This document shows, piece after piece, positions 16,148-27,036 of a stretch of 64,000 bases of DNA. A program made the position numbers and the translations under genes. A model generated the notes under the pieces. The model was not told the origin of the DNA. It was given only the letters and a program-made list of their open reading frames with translations, and did not search any database. The stretch's first letter is position 1. Each line of letters starts with the position of its first letter. Source of the stretch: Arthrobacter sp. NIO-1057 (GTDB lineage Bacteria; Actinomycetota; Actinomycetes; Actinomycetales; Micrococcaceae); assembly GCF_900094805.1 (NCBI RefSeq), contig NZ_FMAT01000002.1:248001-312000 (forward strand). Reading direction: 5' to 3'.

Positions 16148-18061
16148 CTACTTGGCCGCGGCCTGAAGCATTGCCTTGACCAGCGGTCCGGCGCTTTGAG
16201 CTCCGCCGTCGCCATCTTCGACAAAAGCAGCCACGGCGAGGTCGCCCTGGGCGACGATGGCCCAAGCGTGGGCGTTGCGCTCGCTGTCGTATTCGGCGGT
16301 GCCGCTTTTGCCAATGATCTTCGAGCCCGAAAGGGTATTCAGATCCTTGAGGGTTCCGTGATCAATTACTTCACCCATCATCGTGGCGAGGTCTTCAGCT
16401 TCTTTTTCGGTCAGCTCCGAGGCTGGCTTTGCCGGTTCTTTGGGCTCTGGGGAAACTACCAGTTTGGGCTGCACGGTGGATTTTGCTTGGACCGACGCAA
16501 CCACGGTGGCCATGCCCAGAGGCGAGGCCTGCACCACGCCTTGGCCGATCATATTGGCCGCCTGCGTGGTTCCTTCCGAATCATCGGGGACCGAGCCGAG
16601 AACGGCACCGACGCCGGTGCCATCTTCCCCGGTCAATCCGAGCGCTGCGGCGGCTTCGGCCAGCTTCTTGCCGCCGATTTCCGCTCCCTGGTTCACGAAA
16701 ACGGTGTTGCAGGACTGGGCGATTGCCTCGGAGAGCGGGATGGTGCCGAGCTTGGCCGCCGGGTAGCCGTCGTAGTTCTTGAAGGTCTTTCCATCGACCA
16801 CCGTGGTGGCCGGACACTGGACCTTGGAGTCCGGGGTGGATCCTTCGCGCAGCATGGACAGCGCGCTGATCACCTTGAAGGATGAACCCGGGGCGTAGGC
16901 TCCCTGCAGGGCCGTATTCAGCCCGGAGTCCACGGGGCCCGACGCGGCGGCGAGCACGCTGCCGTCCGAAGGGCGGATGGCAACGATGGCCGAGTTCGAA
17001 TCCGCATCTTCCAGCAGCTCGTCGGCGCTTTGCTGCAGATCCATGTCCAAGGTCGTTTCCACGTCCTTGCCGGCGACCGGCTCAGCGGAGAACAGTTCAC
17101 CTTGCGCTTCGTTGTCCTTGGTGTAGCGGGAGACCACGATGCCGTCGGTGCCCGAGAGCGTGTCGTTGTAGGCGGACTGCAGGCCGGACATGCCGACCTG
17201 GTCGCCGCTCTTGATCTTGCCCTCGGACTTCTTGATGATTTCCTCGGTGGCCTCCCCCACTGATCCCAGCAGCGGGCGGGCGAATGAGCGGGTGGGCGCC
17301 AGCGGGATTTCATCTTCCTGGTAGGTGGCACCCTCGATGGCGTGGATCTGGGCGTCTGTGACCTCGCGGGTGGAATCATCTCGCAGTACGATGGCCTGGA
17401 CCCAGGCCTTGTCGCCGGCGGCAAGCACGGTCTTGGCGTACTGCTCTTCGTCGATGTCGACCAGCTTGGCCAGCTTGGTGGCTGATTTTTCCCAGTTGGC
17501 TTCATCGGTGTGGGTCTTGTCGATGCCCACCCGGATCACCGGGCGATTGGTGACGATCTTCTTGCCGCCTGCCGCGGTGATGCTGCCTCGGTCGGCGGCT
17601 TGGTAGCTGGCCTTGAGGTAGCCGCCGTCTTCCAGTTCGGGGGCGAGCACCGATGGGTCAAAGCGCAATTTCCACGCCTCGGCGTCCTTGTCGAATTCCC
17701 AGACGGCCTTGGTGGTGTAGCTCAGGTCCTTGTCGGAGTCATCAACATCCCACACGGTGGTGATGTCGGCCGTGGCGGTTTTGGCGCCGTCGGTTTCCTC
17801 TTCATCTTCGGCAACCGCGCTGACGGTGCTCTGGTGCTTGATATCGCCCATTGGCCCGAAGGCGGTCTTCTGGGCCTTCGCGGCGGCGGCCGCATCGGAG
17901 CTGGCGAATTCGACTTTGCCGAAGTCCCCGGAGTTGATGGCCGCGGCCAGGTCATCGGCCACCGGAGCGGGGTCTGGTGTGCCGGCGCTGCATGCGCTCA
18001 GTGAGCCTAGGGCCAGGGCGGCAACGGATAGGGCAACAACAGAACGGCGAAGGGCACTCAT
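16148..18061 (-). CDS. Lipoprotein class B penicillin-binding protein (MecA-type architecture)
   Basis: A 637-residue transpeptidase. Residues 1-24 form a lipoprotein signal peptide with lipobox LSAC (C24), so it is lipid-anchored outside the membrane. Residues about 30-145 resemble the NTF2-like MecA_N domain, and 155-320 the PBP dimerisation domain. The transpeptidase motifs are S393-S-F-K396, S450-C-N452 and K585-S-G587. KSG replaces the more common KTG, a variant also found in other class B PBPs. The architecture is that of S. aureus PBP2a, E. faecium PBP5 and mycobacterial PbpA-related proteins. It cross-links peptidoglycan; low beta-lactam affinity cannot be inferred from sequence alone. 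Confidence 0.88.
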   Translation of the reverse strand: MSALRRSVVALSVAALALGSLSACSAGTPDPAPVADDLAAAINSGDFGKVEFASSDAAAAAKAQKTAFGPMGDIKHQSTVSAVAEDEEETDGAKTATADITTVWDVDDSDKDLSYTTKAVWEFDKDAEAWKLRFDPSVLAPELEDGGYLKASYQAADRGSITAAGGKKIVTNRPVIRVGIDKTHTDEANWEKSATKLAKLVDIDEEQYAKTVLAAGDKAWVQAIVLRDDSTREVTDAQIHAIEGATYQEDEIPLAPTRSFARPLLGSVGEATEEIIKKSEGKIKSGDQVGMSGLQSAYNDTLSGTDGIVVSRYTKDNEAQGELFSAEPVAGKDVETTLDMDLQQSADELLEDADSNSAIVAIRPSDGSVLAAASGPVDSGLNTALQGAYAPGSSFKVISALSMLREGSTPDSKVQCPATTVVDGKTFKNYDGYPAAKLGTIPLSEAIAQSCNTVFVNQGAEIGGKKLAEAAAALGLTGEDGTGVGAVLGSVPDDSEGTTQAANMIGQGVVQASPLGMATVVASVQAKSTVQPKLVVSPEPKEPAKPASELTEKEAEDLATMMGEVIDHGTLKDLNTLSGSKIIGKSGTAEYDSERNAHAWAIVAQGDLAVAAFVEDGDGGAQSAGPLVKAMLQAAAK

Positions 18062-18165
18062 AGCGCCATTCTATTCATCCGGGGAGGACAGTTTGCAAAA
18101 AACGCTGGGATGGCACCGCATTATTTCCTGCGTTCGGGTTTGTTTCCTTGGCCGGGCACTGGGGC

Positions 18166-18696
18166 TCAGAGCTTTCGCGCATACACCACCAGGCTGATGT
18201 CGGTTCCAGGCACCACCCAGTCGCGCTGCGGGACATGGACAAAATCCATGGATTCATACAGGGCCCTGGCCGAATGCCAGGTGCTGCCGGTGGTCAGGCT
18301 GACCGCATTGATGCCCGGCAGGCTGCGGGCGCGTTCAATGGTTGCGCCCACCATGGCACGGCCGATACCGCCGCGCTGGGCGGCCGGATCAACGCTGAGC
18401 ATCCGGATCTCCAATTCACCAGGCAGGGCGATGTCCGCATAGTCGCTGCCTATTTGGATCAGCGTCATCGATCCAACGATTTTTGCCTCGCGGCGCACCA
18501 CATAGATTTCTGCCTGCTCTGCCCGCTCGCGCACTTTGCGCACGAATTGCAGGTAGCTGTCTTCCGGGGTTTCGAAATGGCCTGCCGCGAAGTATGACTG
18601 CGCGGTCAACTCCCCCACGCGCTCGTAGTCTTCGGGTGTTGCCAGTTCGATGACCAGATCTTTGGTGCGGTAGCTGAAGGTGTCTGCCTGATTCAT
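18166..18696 (-). CDS. GNAT-family N-acetyltransferase
   Basis: A 176-residue acetyltransferase. The acetyl-CoA loop is MLSVDPAAQRGGIGRAMVGA, followed by the late strand with LTTGSTWHSARALYESMDFV. It is divergent from the ROK pseudogene region. Substrate unknown. Confidence 0.82.
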   Translation of the reverse strand: MNQADTFSYRTKDLVIELATPEDYERVGELTAQSYFAAGHFETPEDSYLQFVRKVRERAEQAEIYVVRREAKIVGSMTLIQIGSDYADIALPGELEIRMLSVDPAAQRGGIGRAMVGATIERARSLPGINAVSLTTGSTWHSARALYESMDFVHVPQRDWVVPGTDISLVVYARKL

Positions 18697-18771
18697 GATG
18701 CTCTTAGTGTGCCAGAAATTTCCCTGGGCAATGTTGGATGAATTTTGGTCCGGGGGCCTGCAGATAGGTTT

Positions 18772-18790
18772 GTTAGTAGAGTTAACTAAC
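18772..18790. promoter_or_regulatory. Candidate ROK-repressor operator
   Basis: Dyad GTTAGT-N7-ACTAAC (18772-18777 and 18785-18790) just upstream of the broken ROK repressor gene. Dyads of this kind are typical autoregulatory sites for ROK repressors. It may be a relic, because the local regulator appears inactive. Confidence 0.5.
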
Positions 18791-18799
18791 CTCCTGACT

Positions 18800-19765
18800 A
18801 CTCTGCGCCGGGAATGGAACCTGCTTTCGCATGGCAGTGCCGTCCTGCCCTCCCATGGCAGACAGCAGAACCTGTCCCTGGTGCTTCAAACGTTGCTGGA
18901 GCAAGGGCCGCAATCCCGGGCGGCGCTATCAAGAGCCACCGGACTGACGCGAGTAACCGTCTCCGAACTCGTGGCCGAGCTGCTCAAGACTTTCACCCTC
19001 ACGGACAACGACGCCGAGGCCACCGGCGAGCGCGCCATCGAACTATTGCTGGAGCTGCTGCATCAAGCACTGGGCGCATGCACCGAACAGGTGCTGGGCA
19101 TCGGCATCGGCACCCCTGGCATCATCACCGACCAGGGCATCGTGAAGACCGCGGAAAAATTCGGCTGGAAGGATCTGGACCTGCGTAGCCGGGTCCAGCA
19201 GGACACCCGGATTCCCACCCACGTTTTGAACGTTGCCGACTGCGCCATCCTGGCCGAGCACACCTTCGGCCAGGGCAGCGAGCACATGATGCTCTTGCGC
19301 TTGGGACGAGGTGTCGGCTGCGGCGTGATCACCCACAACACCCTGGTGCGCGGCTCCGGATTCGCCGCCGGGGAATTGGGGCACGTCAGGCACGACGCCG
19401 CTGATCGCACGCCTTGCGCCTGCGGGAACTTCGGCTGCCTCGAAGCCCGCGCCTCGGTGCCGGCCATCCGGCAAGCCATCGCCGAAGGGCAGAGCGCGGC
19501 GCAGGCCGGAGCGCAAGCCGCCCAGGCCCTGGCCTCGGCCATCGCCCTGCTGATTTCGGTGCTCGACATCCGCAATGTCGTATTCACCGGAACGCCGGAA
19601 GTGGTTTAGGAGGATATGGCCGAATGGCTATTAGGCGCCTTGCGCCAACGCACCGACACGGCGCACGCCGAAAACTTCACGCTGGGCATCAGCGAAGATC
19701 CCGAACACCTGGTCTTGCGTGGCACCGCGGTCAACGTGCTGTTCCACCAACTCGGCATTTCATAA
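18800..19765 (+). pseudogene. Broken ROK-family (NagC-like) repressor
   Basis: One frame encodes a ROK repressor. It has a winged helix (NLSLVLQTLLEQGPQSRAAL, then ATGLTRVTVSELVAELL), the sugar-kinase-like core (GIGIGTPGII, GRGVGCGVI, FAAGELGHVRH) and the zinc motif CACGNFGCLEA. Three faults are visible. No start codon with a ribosome site lies in frame after the operator. About 60-70 residues normally joining the DNA-binding domain to the ROK fold are missing after AELLKTFTLT. An in-frame TAG at 19607-19609 interrupts the C-terminus, after which the frame runs on (EDMAEWLLGALRQRT and more) to TAA at 19763-19765. The intact parent was probably the regulator of the adjacent nagB. Confidence 0.8.
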
Positions 19766-19813
19766 CTATCCACTCCCCTTAGTCCACACACTGCAGAACG
19801 GAGAGTACAGATC

Positions 19814-20620
19814 ATGCGCGTACTCATTGCCAACACCGCCGACGATGTCGCACGAATCGCCGCAGACAACGTCCTTGAAGGCTTGGCGAACCACGGCGCC
19901 GGCGCCGATCCCGTCCTGGGCCTGGCCACCGGCTCCTCTCCGCTGGTCCTCTACCGCGAGCTGGCCCGCGCGGTGACCGAGGGGCGCGCCGATTTCTCCC
20001 GGGCCACCGGCTTCGCCCTGGATGAATACATCGGCATCCCGGACACCCACGAGCAGTCCTACCGGCAGACCTTGGTCAATGAAGTCTGCCAGGTCATCGG
20101 CCTGCCAGCGCAGCAGCTGCACACGCCGCTGGGCATGGCCAGCTCGCTTCAGGCCATTGAAGAAGCCGCGCGCAACTACGACCAGGGGATTGCCGCTACT
20201 GGCGGCATCCACGTCCAGATCCTGGGCATCGGCTCCAACGGCCACCTCGGCTTCAACGAACCAGGCAGCGCCCTGCGCAGCCGCACCCGCGTCAAGCGCC
20301 TGGCTGCCAAGACCCGGCAGGACAACGCCCGATTCTTCGATGGCATCGAACACGTGCCAACGCACTGCGTAGCCCAGGGGCTTGGCACCATTCTGGAAGC
20401 CGGCCGGCTGGTGCTCGTGGCCACCGGAGAAGGCAAGGCAGAGGCGATCGCAGCCTGCGTGGAAGGCCCGCTCACCGCATCCTGCCCCGGCTCGGTCCTG
20501 CAGCTGCACCCCGACGCGGTCTTGGTTCTGGACGAAGCCGTCGCCGCGGGTCTGAAGCTGCGCGAATACTACGATGACGCCGCCGCAGGGCTGTCCGACA
20601 TGCAGCTTCGCGTTCTCTAG
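19814..20620 (+). CDS. nagB: Glucosamine-6-phosphate deaminase
   Basis: A 268-residue NagB that converts glucosamine-6-phosphate to fructose-6-phosphate and ammonia in amino-sugar catabolism. Key features are the phosphate-binding LGLATGSSPLVLY, D70-E71 (the enolising acid pair), and GIGSNGHLGFNEP with catalytic H144 and E149. N142 stands where E. coli has D141, as in many Gram-positive homologues. GGAGAG lies upstream of the start. It follows the broken ROK repressor by 48 bp. No nagA is present in the window. Confidence 0.95.
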   Translation: MRVLIANTADDVARIAADNVLEGLANHGAGADPVLGLATGSSPLVLYRELARAVTEGRADFSRATGFALDEYIGIPDTHEQSYRQTLVNEVCQVIGLPAQQLHTPLGMASSLQAIEEAARNYDQGIAATGGIHVQILGIGSNGHLGFNEPGSALRSRTRVKRLAAKTRQDNARFFDGIEHVPTHCVAQGLGTILEAGRLVLVATGEGKAEAIAACVEGPLTASCPGSVLQLHPDAVLVLDEAVAAGLKLREYYDDAAAGLSDMQLRVL

Positions 20621-20659
20621 GCCAGGTGCCCAGAAGCTGGCCTGTGGCATACTGATCGC

Positions 20660-21112
20660 ATGGCTGTCTACTTTGAATGCGTGACCATCACCGATATGCC
20701 GAGGCAGGAGCTCTTCGAGAAATCCCTGAGCATCGACGCGCATACCGGCTCCATGGCCGGTTCCGGCGAGCAGGCCGTCGGAGGGGTCACCAGCGGACAG
20801 ATAGGCCTCGGCGAGCAGGTCACCTGGCGTGCGAAGCATTTCGGAATTCCGCTGCGCATGACCTCGGAAATCAGCGAACTGAAAGAACCTTCAGCTTTCA
20901 CCGACCAGCAGCTGCGCGGACCGTTCAAGAAGTTCCATCACGTGCATGAGTTCCATGCCGCCGATGCAGGCACCATCATGGTGGACAGGATCCAATTCGA
21001 AGCGCCGCTGGGGCCGCTGGGTTGGCTGGCCGAGCGTTTGGTGCTTAGCTGGTACATGCCGCGGCTGATCCGGATGCGCAATGCGTTCCTGGTGAACACT
21101 TCAGCACTCTAA
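20660..21112 (+). CDS. SRPBCC-superfamily lipid/ligand-binding protein
   Basis: A 150-residue protein resembling the START/SRPBCC polyketide cyclase-like fold. It has an N-terminal strand and helix (PRQELFEKSLSIDAHTGSM), a middle QVTWRAKHFGIPLRM, and a C-terminal long helix (ERLVLSWYMPRLIRMRNAFL). Function is unknown; homologues bind hydrophobic ligands. The start lies six bases after a CATACT -10-like hexamer and has no Shine-Dalgarno site, so it may be leaderless. Confidence 0.7.
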   Translation: MAVYFECVTITDMPRQELFEKSLSIDAHTGSMAGSGEQAVGGVTSGQIGLGEQVTWRAKHFGIPLRMTSEISELKEPSAFTDQQLRGPFKKFHHVHEFHAADAGTIMVDRIQFEAPLGPLGWLAERLVLSWYMPRLIRMRNAFLVNTSAL

Positions 21113-21131
21113 GCAGGACTTCTGGACACTC

Positions 21132-21743
21132 ATGATGGTTACCTCTTCCGCCACCGAATCTTCGCCCGTGCAACGACTAGCTCTGGGTGTCTCGCATGTA
21201 CTCTCGCCCATTATCGTGGCGACCCTGTTGCTAGCACTCTCGCCACTACGCGATGCTTCCATTAGCTGGGCAGAAGCCGTGGTGGCAGCGCTCTTCACCA
21301 CCATCATCCCCTGGATATTACTTGCGGTGGCTAAGTTACGGGGCAAGGTCAGTGACCTCCACGTAACGGTGCGCCACCAGCGAAACCGTATCTACGCGAT
21401 GACTGCAGCGCTGATTCTCGGTGGCTTATTTGTCCTATGGCTGATGGATGCCAGTGCGGGGATCTTCCGCGAGGTTTATTGCATACTCTTGGGACTGTTG
21501 GTGGTTGCCGTCATCAACTTCCGGTGGAAAGTCTCGGTGCACATGGCCGTTGGTACCTACGTTATTTTGCAGGTTGCCGGGCAGAATGCGGCGTTAATGC
21601 CATGGGTGGTGCTTTTTATTGCGGTGCTTTCCTGGTCCCGGATTCGTAGCTTCCAGCACACCGCCACACAGGTGTGTGGCGGTGTCATGGTTGGCATAGC
21701 TATCCACTACGCCCATGAGGCCATGGCGCTAGTACTGAATTAG
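21132..21743 (+). CDS. PAP2-like integral membrane protein
   Basis: A 203-residue membrane protein with about six hydrophobic segments. The C-terminal part has SWSRIRSFQHTATQVCGG, reminiscent of the SR-x-x-HT...QV..G motif of phosphatidic-acid phosphatase (PAP2) proteins. The usual KxxxxxxRP and PSGH motifs are weak or replaced (NFRWKVSVHM), so catalytic activity is doubtful. Its stop overlaps the stop of the convergent inositol monophosphatase by 4 bp. Confidence 0.65.
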   Translation: MMVTSSATESSPVQRLALGVSHVLSPIIVATLLLALSPLRDASISWAEAVVAALFTTIIPWILLAVAKLRGKVSDLHVTVRHQRNRIYAMTAALILGGLFVLWLMDASAGIFREVYCILLGLLVVAVINFRWKVSVHMAVGTYVILQVAGQNAALMPWVVLFIAVLSWSRIRSFQHTATQVCGGVMVGIAIHYAHEAMALVLN

Positions 21744-22540
21744 TTTTCTGGCTCGCTCAGCTTAGCGGTATCCACTAGACCTGCATACTGCCACCCAGGA
21801 TTGGTGGCAGGACGGCCAACTAAGCATCCAGCCTCTTCGGCAATCAGTGCGCCGGCTGCCCAGTCATACTCTTGGGTGCCGTATTCGGCATAAGCGTCCA
21901 AGGCACCTTCAGCAACCAGGCACAGATCCAACGCAGCCGAGCCGATACGTCGAACATTAACGTAGTCCTCAAGCATGCCTTCTAACACGCGGGCTTGAAA
22001 CTGGCGGCGCTGGGCATCGTAGCCAAATCCGGTGCCAAGAATTTTGGCTTCTGATGGCGTGGGGCCGGTCAGCTGGGTCATCTTTCCGGTACGCAAATCA
22101 TGCTTCCACGCACCCAAGGCCTTGCCCGCAAAATATTCCACCTGCAGGGCCGGGGCAACGATCGCGGCAGCTACCCAGGTTTCGGTGCCGTCTTCTTCGA
22201 GCTGGCAGGCACCTACCGAAGAACAGTAGTAGGCAATGTTGCGTACGAAATTCGTTGTACCGTCCAGTGGATCGATGCTCCAACGCACCCCGCTCGGGTG
22301 AGCTGGTTTCGCGCTAGGAAATTCTTCACCGGTCAATTCATCGCTGGGACGCGAGGTCAAGATGGTAGCTCGGATGGCTTCTTCCGAAGCACGATCAAAG
22401 TCGGTGACCCAGTCTCCGGCGGCGGACTTATCGCTAAGGTTAAACTGCGATTCGTCGCGTCGAGCAAGAATTTCGGCCCCAGCAGCGGCGGCACGTCGTG
22501 CCACCATCACCAATGGGTCGTGACTGATTGCCTTGTCCAT
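21740..22540 (-). CDS. Inositol monophosphatase family protein
   Basis: A 266-residue Mg2+-dependent phosphatase. Metal-site motifs are the acidic GEEFPS segment, SIDPLDGTTNF, and EYDWAAGALIAEEAGC near the C-terminus. The family dephosphorylates inositol phosphate, histidinol phosphate, fructose bisphosphate or PAP. In actinobacteria inositol supports mycothiol and phosphatidylinositol synthesis, but this paralogue's substrate is not fixed by sequence. It starts 3 bp after the ligA stop, so it is the last gene of that transcription unit. Confidence 0.88.
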   Translation of the reverse strand: MDKAISHDPLVMVARRAAAAGAEILARRDESQFNLSDKSAAGDWVTDFDRASEEAIRATILTSRPSDELTGEEFPSAKPAHPSGVRWSIDPLDGTTNFVRNIAYYCSSVGACQLEEDGTETWVAAAIVAPALQVEYFAGKALGAWKHDLRTGKMTQLTGPTPSEAKILGTGFGYDAQRRQFQARVLEGMLEDYVNVRRIGSAALDLCLVAEGALDAYAEYGTQEYDWAAGALIAEEAGCLVGRPATNPGWQYAGLVDTAKLSEPEN

Positions 22541-22543
22541 GTA

Positions 22544-24868
<2,325 letters not shown>

Positions 24869-25825
24869 TTAGTTCTCTGCTGCCTCTGGCAACGGGCTTT
24901 CAGCGGACAATACGTCAATCACGATCACCGCAATATTGTCTCGTCCACCGGCATCCAAAGCAGCACCGGTCAAGCCCCGAACGGCTTCGGTACGGTCTTT
25001 GAAGTTCACCAAAATGGTTTGCAGGATGTCCTCGGTGAGCTCACCGGATAGTCCATCACTGCACAGCAGGTAGCGGTCTCCAACACGTGGTTGTAACACG
25101 GTGAGATCGGGGTGGCTTGCTGCCCCAGCCCCCAAGGCTCGGGTGATCAAGTTGCGGTGCGGGTGGTTGCGGGCCTCGGCTTCGGTGATCTGACCGGCAT
25201 CCACCATCTCTTGGACCGCTGAGTGGTCCCGAGTCAGCTGTTGTAGCGCGCCATCACGCAGACGGTAGCCGCGCGAGTCCCCCACGTTCACGAGTAATAA
25301 GTTAGGTATTTCTTCGTTGAGCACCGGCAGGGGTGCAGTACTTGGGGTAGTTGACTCACGGTGCCCAGCCAACATTTCCGGAGTGACCTTTGAGATCACG
25401 TCGGTGTTGACCTTCATAGCAAAACTGGAGGTCCACGGTGGTACCGCGGTGATCGGGGCAGTGACGTTGTCCCGACCCTGGTCCGGTGCTTTGATCTGCA
25501 AAAGCGCACACAATGTCGTTCCACCGCGAGCTTCTAGGGCTTCACGGATCCGGTCATCGGCTAATTGAACCTGACGCTGGACTTCAGCGGCGGTGGGTAG
25601 CTTGCGCACCGAGGTTTTATTGGCGAAAGTGCAGATTTCTTGCATGGTTTCAACGGCCAGCTGGCTGGCAACTTCCCCGGCCTCATGCCCGCCCATGCCA
25701 TCGGCGACCGCATAGACGATGTCATGCATCAAAATACGGTCTTGGTTTTCGGTACGCTTCAGGCCCACATCGGTCATTCCGGCTGCGGCGAGGGTGAATG
25801 GTACAGGGGTGGGTTCATCAGTCAT
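24869..25825 (-). CDS. PP2C-family Ser/Thr phosphatase
   Basis: A 318-residue metal-dependent phosphatase. Motifs are TENQDRILMHD, VYAVADGMGGHEAGEVAS, LLLVNVGDSRGYRLRDG, LITRALG, LLCSDGLSGELTED and GRDNIAVIVID, so the metal-binding aspartates are all present. An insertion of about 65 residues, rich in T, P and V, sits between TTLCALL and LLLVNVGDSR, where a short loop is usual. There is no membrane anchor, unlike PstP of mycobacteria. The ATG overlaps the cyclase stop by one base (TAATG), implying coupled translation. It probably reverses phosphorylation by Ser/Thr kinases encoded elsewhere. Confidence 0.92.
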   Translation of the reverse strand: MTDEPTPVPFTLAAAGMTDVGLKRTENQDRILMHDIVYAVADGMGGHEAGEVASQLAVETMQEICTFANKTSVRKLPTAAEVQRQVQLADDRIREALEARGGTTLCALLQIKAPDQGRDNVTAPITAVPPWTSSFAMKVNTDVISKVTPEMLAGHRESTTPSTAPLPVLNEEIPNLLLVNVGDSRGYRLRDGALQQLTRDHSAVQEMVDAGQITEAEARNHPHRNLITRALGAGAASHPDLTVLQPRVGDRYLLCSDGLSGELTEDILQTILVNFKDRTEAVRGLTGAALDAGGRDNIAVIVIDVLSAESPLPEAAEN

Positions 25826-27036
25826 TAGTCAATCACCAGTCCTGCTCCCTCGCCGGGCGAGAGTTCATAAGGTTGGATGTCGCCGAAGCCGCGCACTGCC
25901 GTGATTTCTTGGGCCGTGAGTACAAAGCGCGCATCATTGCGCAAAGTATTTGCGGTCAGCGCATCGGTGAGCACCGCTCCGGGTTCCGCCAGCGAAGTCA
26001 GCCGAGCTGCCATGTTGACCGTCGGCCCGTAGATGTCTCCGAGTCGAGACAATACCCGTCCCCAGACCACCGCACCACGGGTTTGTGGGAACAGTTCATC
26101 CTTGGCCAATTCGCGTGAGAGCGACAGCGCAATCTGTGCCCCTGCCTGTGGGGTTTCTGCCACGTAGAGCACCTCATCACCAATGGTTTTCACCAAACGT
26201 CCGCCACCCACAGAAATGATTTCGGCGCATTTAGCTTCGAAGCGTTGCACCAGCTGAGCCAGGGTGCGTTCGTTCATGCGGCGTGAGAGTGAGGTGTAGG
26301 AAACCAAGTCCGCAAAACCCACGGCACGGGCCAGGGGCAAAGGAGTACCGCCGTCGGCTTCGGGGCTGTCCTGTTTATAGGCAGCGACACCGGTCTCAAC
26401 ACGAAGTGCCATACGGTGCACGGCCGAATTCAGCTGGCGACGCCAAGAATAGATCAGGAGGTCTTCAATGGCCGGAATGATCTCTGGCAGCATGCCAAAG
26501 AGTTGGCGGCGGGCTTGGCGGTCGGACATGTTCTGGTTGGCGATCATGTCTTCGACCAACGCTTCAATTTGCCAGACCACCATGCGGTCGGTCATTTGCC
26601 CGACCGAGCGCATCAAGGAGATCGCGGTTTCTTCGGTGAGTTTTCCTTCACGCACCATTCCGACCATGGTGCCCAGAGCGGCTTTGTCCGCTTTGGTGAA
26701 GAAGACCTCGTCATCGCCGAGCTCTGGGAAGCCGATGGCACGCCACAGTTTGCGGGCAGAGTGCAGGGAGATGCCTGCCTCGGCAGCGACCTCGCGGCGA
26801 CGGAATTCACGCTGCCCACCGATCAGTCGGTGCTCTAACTCGGCGACATTGTCACGCACCGCGTCAGGGGTGCGGGCGGGAATCTGCAGGGGGCCTTCCA
26901 TGGCTTGGGCAAGCTCGAGGATGGGATCGGCTTCGTCAAGGCTTTCGAGTGCTGGATGCTCGCGGGCGTCGCGGGCGGCCTGCGCGGCAGACTGTGGGGA
27001 GTCGGCCCGGGATGAATTGCCGTGCTCGGTGCTCAT
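25825..27036 (-). CDS. Class III adenylate cyclase with regulatory N-domain
   Basis: A 403-residue cytosolic cyclase. The C-terminal catalytic domain (about residues 225-385) begins AVGFADLVSYTSLSRRM, with the metal aspartate in GFADL, and contains GGRLVKTIGDEVLYV (second metal aspartate) and a late GPTVNMAARLTSLAEPG helix. The N-terminal 200 residues match the helical autoinhibitory domain of Rv1264-type cyclases, which sense pH in M. tuberculosis. REVAAEAGISLHSARKLWRA resembles a helix-turn-helix. It overlaps the upstream PH-domain gene by 4 bp and the downstream PP2C gene by 1 bp. It makes cAMP from ATP; what it senses here is unknown. Confidence 0.92.
   Translation of the reverse strand: MSTEHGNSSRADSPQSAAQAARDAREHPALESLDEADPILELAQAMEGPLQIPARTPDAVRDNVAELEHRLIGGQREFRRREVAAEAGISLHSARKLWRAIGFPELGDDEVFFTKADKAALGTMVGMVREGKLTEETAISLMRSVGQMTDRMVVWQIEALVEDMIANQNMSDRQARRQLFGMLPEIIPAIEDLLIYSWRRQLNSAVHRMALRVETGVAAYKQDSPEADGGTPLPLARAVGFADLVSYTSLSRRMNERTLAQLVQRFEAKCAEIISVGGGRLVKTIGDEVLYVAETPQAGAQIALSLSRELAKDELFPQTRGAVVWGRVLSRLGDIYGPTVNMAARLTSLAEPGAVLTDALTANTLRNDARFVLTAQEITAVRGFGDIQPYELSPGEGAGLVID

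Noticed and set aside
19607-19609. In-frame TAG read as an amino acid (pyrrolysine or readthrough)
   Set aside because: The gene also lacks part of its core and a start codon, so decay explains the stop better.
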